From a virus: a DNA stretch of 60,291 nt. The position numbers were made by a program, and so were the translations under genes. The stretch spans positions 1 through 60,291 of the IMG/VR virus record IMGVR_UViG_3300035682_000039; one strand, given 5' to 3'. Below, in pieces: positions 58,562 to 60,291 of this stretch. The notes below the pieces were generated by a model. The model made no database searches and was not told the DNA's origin. It was given only the letters and a program-made list of their open reading frames with translations. The first letter of the stretch is position 1. Each line of letters opens with the position of its first letter.

Positions 58562-58878
58562 ACGATTTTCCCTTTAGTTTTGCCACGAATCTCGCAGCCA
58601 CCACCACGAACTGATCCGCCTTCTTTGCAGTTCCAAGCCCGTAAAGACTTGTTAATGCGTGAGTCTGGATCGTTAGCGGTTTTAGCAGATGTGAGCTTTT
58701 TCTTCATACCTGACATTCTGGCGCAAAATGACTTCTTTCTTGAACCGCCTTCTGGCTGAGGACGTTTTAAGCCAGGTTTGCCAGGATTTGCTGCATTGTA
58801 GGAGGCACGACCTTTAGCGTTTAAACCACCTTCAGGGTTTTTACCTTCCTTACGAGTCCATGCAGGGGTCTTAGCCAT
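58558..58878 (-). CDS. DUF6321-type basic protein with tag-like end, 106 aa
   Basis: AWTRKEGKNPEGGLNAKGRA, then SRKKSFCARMSGMKKKLT and NDPDSRINKSLRAWNCKEGG, is a conserved phage protein signature I know as DUF6321. The C-terminus adds GGGCEIRGKTKGKIV, the same tag type as the neighbouring genes, so a conserved domain has acquired the common end. It is strongly basic. It overlaps neighbours by 1-4 bp. Confidence 0.75.
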   Translation of the reverse strand: MAKTPAWTRKEGKNPEGGLNAKGRASYNAANPGKPGLKRPQPEGGSRKKSFCARMSGMKKKLTSAKTANDPDSRINKSLRAWNCKEGGSVRGGGCEIRGKTKGKIV

Positions 58879-59648
58879 TATGCAACATCCTTTTTAGCAT
58901 CAAGAGGTCTAATAAGAGGATAGAGATACTCTTCTCCAAAAGAACCTGCAAACTCTTCCATTCCTAGATGACCTAGCTTAATGGTGGGGTCAATCCATAC
59001 TTCGTAACCGTGAGCCGTAGCACGATCACAGAAAAGATAATCCTCGCCTACATAGCCTTCTGGAGTGGATTTGAAGTCAAAGAATGAATAGCAAAACTTG
59101 TCTGGGTGCCCGTCTACTACTCGGTCATCGTGGTATTTCCACTCAGGATGGTTGTCTCTGAGGGTCTCAAATACGTCTTTACGAATCAACATAAAAGCGG
59201 TAGCAATCCGTTTAGCCTTAACTAATCCGTAGGAATTCATATAAATCCCGCCATCAGCATCTTGCTCTAAAGTCGATATATAGACCTGACCTTTTTTACG
59301 GGCAACAGGAACTCCGCCTACGATACCCTTCTTAGGGTCAGTATTCCACGCCATTAGACGGAAGATGTCTTGTGGGTTAAACGTAATGTCCGAATCAATA
59401 AACATTAAGTCTGTGCAGTCTGACGCTAAGAAGTCTTTAGCAATTAAGTTTCTGACACGAGACACAACTGAGCATCCAGAGATGTTGCAAATCTGAATAT
59501 CAATTCCGTGCTTAGGAGCTTCTACAGCAAACTGAGCCATAGCAATAGCCAGTTTGACTGAGACTTTAAAGTCATAAGCGGGAAGACCAAGCATGACCTT
59601 CCTACCTACTAAGTTAAAAGAACCTTGAGCTTGCGTTGGATTATCCAT
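58878..59648 (-). CDS. GT-A fold glycosyltransferase
   Basis: The 256-residue protein has KVMLGLPAYDFKVSVKLAIA at the start, LMFIDSDITFNPQDIFRLM (the DxD-type motif SDI, residues about 80-98), and FDFKSTPEGYVGEDYLFCDR then ATAHGYEVWIDPTIKLGHLG, a standard pattern of phage GT2-like enzymes. These transfer a nucleotide sugar to an acceptor. It overlaps the fibre-like gene upstream by 8 bp, so it may glycosylate virion proteins (inference). Confidence 0.82.
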   Translation of the reverse strand: MDNPTQAQGSFNLVGRKVMLGLPAYDFKVSVKLAIAMAQFAVEAPKHGIDIQICNISGCSVVSRVRNLIAKDFLASDCTDLMFIDSDITFNPQDIFRLMAWNTDPKKGIVGGVPVARKKGQVYISTLEQDADGGIYMNSYGLVKAKRIATAFMLIRKDVFETLRDNHPEWKYHDDRVVDGHPDKFCYSFFDFKSTPEGYVGEDYLFCDRATAHGYEVWIDPTIKLGHLGMEEFAGSFGEEYLYPLIRPLDAKKDVA

Positions 59649-60126
59649 ATATCACCGTTGCTGTTACGCTTGGACCAACCCCAACATAAATCCCGTTAGG
59701 GCAGTAAATACCTTCGCCTGGAATCTTAACAGGTAAACCTACTGTATTAAATGTATCAAGTTCAACATAAATATTTGTGTACATTGTTACTGTACCAGTA
59801 GCAGATCCAGATGTAACGGAAGTTACTGTAAATGTATTAGCTGTTACGTTAGATACTTCGTATACCCCATCACGCATGGTTGTTCCAGCCGCAACATCTA
59901 AAAATACTCGTTGACCATTTACCAAACCATTGCCATTAATTGTCACCGTAACCGTTGTTCCAGTTCTACTCCAAGTACCTGACTTTGAAACTGCTGGGTC
60001 TGCAACCGCCATGTTTCTTGCCGATACCGTACCGCTAGTAACTGTTACATTTTTTAGACGAACAGACTCTGTGGTGGCAGTACCAGATGCTGAAGCATGA
60101 TACGATTTAACGTCATATTGCTGCAT
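59641..60126 (-). CDS. Beta-rich structural/fibre-like protein, tandem copy, 161 aa
   Basis: It starts MQQYDVKSYHASASGTATTE and contains the same module as its neighbour across the join (TVTINGNGLVNGQRVFLDV then DGVYEVSNVTANTFTV), ending PVKIPGEGIYCPNGIYVGVG. The tandem pair indicates a gene duplication within the fibre region. It lies upstream of the glycosyltransferase gene by an 8-bp overlap, making it a plausible substrate. Role inferred. Confidence 0.78.
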   Translation of the reverse strand: MQQYDVKSYHASASGTATTESVRLKNVTVTSGTVSARNMAVADPAVSKSGTWSRTGTTVTVTINGNGLVNGQRVFLDVAAGTTMRDGVYEVSNVTANTFTVTSVTSGSATGTVTMYTNIYVELDTFNTVGLPVKIPGEGIYCPNGIYVGVGPSVTATVIYG

Positions 60127-60130
60127 AGTG

Positions 60131-60291
60131 TCATCCGTAAAACAGAGTAGTTGTTACAGAAGCGGGTAAACCAACATAAATACCATCTGTCGCTAAAATA
60201 CCTTCGCCTGGAATCAGTGTATAAAAAGCCGTAGCAGAAGAACAGTCAAGCTCAACCAAAATACTTGCGTACATCGTTACATTTCCATTAG
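60131..60291 (-). CDS. C-terminal part of the junction-spanning fibre-like gene
   Basis: This segment reads into the circle join. The frame continues from base 1 of the window and stops at TGA 60131-60133 after VTTTLFYG. The first part of this gene is at 1-449, and 127 bp of it are present at both ends. Together they encode 160 residues. Confidence 0.8.
   Translation of the reverse strand, partial: NGNVTMYASILVELDCSSATAFYTLIPGEGILATDGIYVGLPASVTTTLFYG
60165..60291. repeat. Right copy of 127-bp terminal redundancy
   Basis: Identical to bases 1-127 on direct comparison. It indicates a circular contig with one k-mer overlap. Confidence 0.93.

Noticed and set aside
1-60291. Prophage or temperate lifestyle
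   Set aside because: No integrase, excisionase or attachment site was seen, and the contig closes as a phage-only circle. The LexA-like and RHH regulators alone do not show lysogeny.

Overview
The window reads as one complete tailed-phage genome (Caudoviricetes, podovirus-like) assembled as a circle. Bases 1-127 are repeated exactly at 60165-60291, so the unique length is 60,164 bp, and one gene runs across the join. There is a large terminase, portal, scaffold, HK97-type coat protein, P22-type neck and tail-hub proteins and internal ejection-type proteins. There is no sheath, tail tube or tape measure, so a short tail is inferred. No integrase, tRNA, rRNA or CRISPR array was seen. The host cannot be fixed from sequence alone; many proteins resemble those common in uncultured freshwater and marine phages of Proteobacteria (inference).

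Layout on the circle. Late genes are all on the minus strand. One block runs from about 10.1 kb down to 1.3 kb: small terminase, LexA-type repressor, large terminase, portal, GroES-like protein, scaffold, decoration protein and coat protein, ending at a strong terminator. It continues through 1.2 kb, across the join, and down to 29.05 kb. That second part holds fibre-like proteins, a glycosyltransferase, a cluster of small basic proteins sharing a C-terminal peptide, neck proteins, repeat fibres, a two-propeller RCC1 protein, a sulfotransferase/glycosyltransferase/APS-kinase-like module, a lysis cassette, the tail hub, internal proteins with a transglycosylase domain and a 1,978-residue LPD38/metallopeptidase protein.

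The region 10.4-29.0 kb is the early/middle side. A minus-strand pair encodes a class II glutamine amidotransferase and a COOH-NH2 ligase. A divergent plus-strand operon of small unknown proteins (13.26-16.05 kb) starts beside a six-copy 12-bp repeat. A minus-strand replication/modification operon (20.8-16.0 kb) encodes a ParB-like protein, an SF2 helicase, a C5 cytosine methyltransferase and a Toprim primase-like protein. A 635-bp gene-free stretch rich in stem-loops precedes it. RusA lies next, and then a long tightly overlapped plus-strand operon (21.86-29.05 kb) with a Cas4/RecB-like nuclease, ERF annealing protein, ribbon-helix-helix regulator, DpdA-like transglycosylase, QueD-like enzyme and HNH-like nuclease. 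No DNA polymerase gene is visible, so host polymerase use is likely.

The strongest leads for undescribed biology are: the shared C-terminal peptide on at least six otherwise unrelated proteins (53.4-58.9 kb); the sulfotransferase-TPR-glycosyltransferase fusion next to an APS-kinase-like/nucleotidyltransferase fusion; the amidoligase/amidotransferase pair together with the DpdA/QueD pair; the 14-repeat double RCC1 propeller; and two non-coding structures, the stem-loop region near 21 kb and the repeat array near 13.2 kb.
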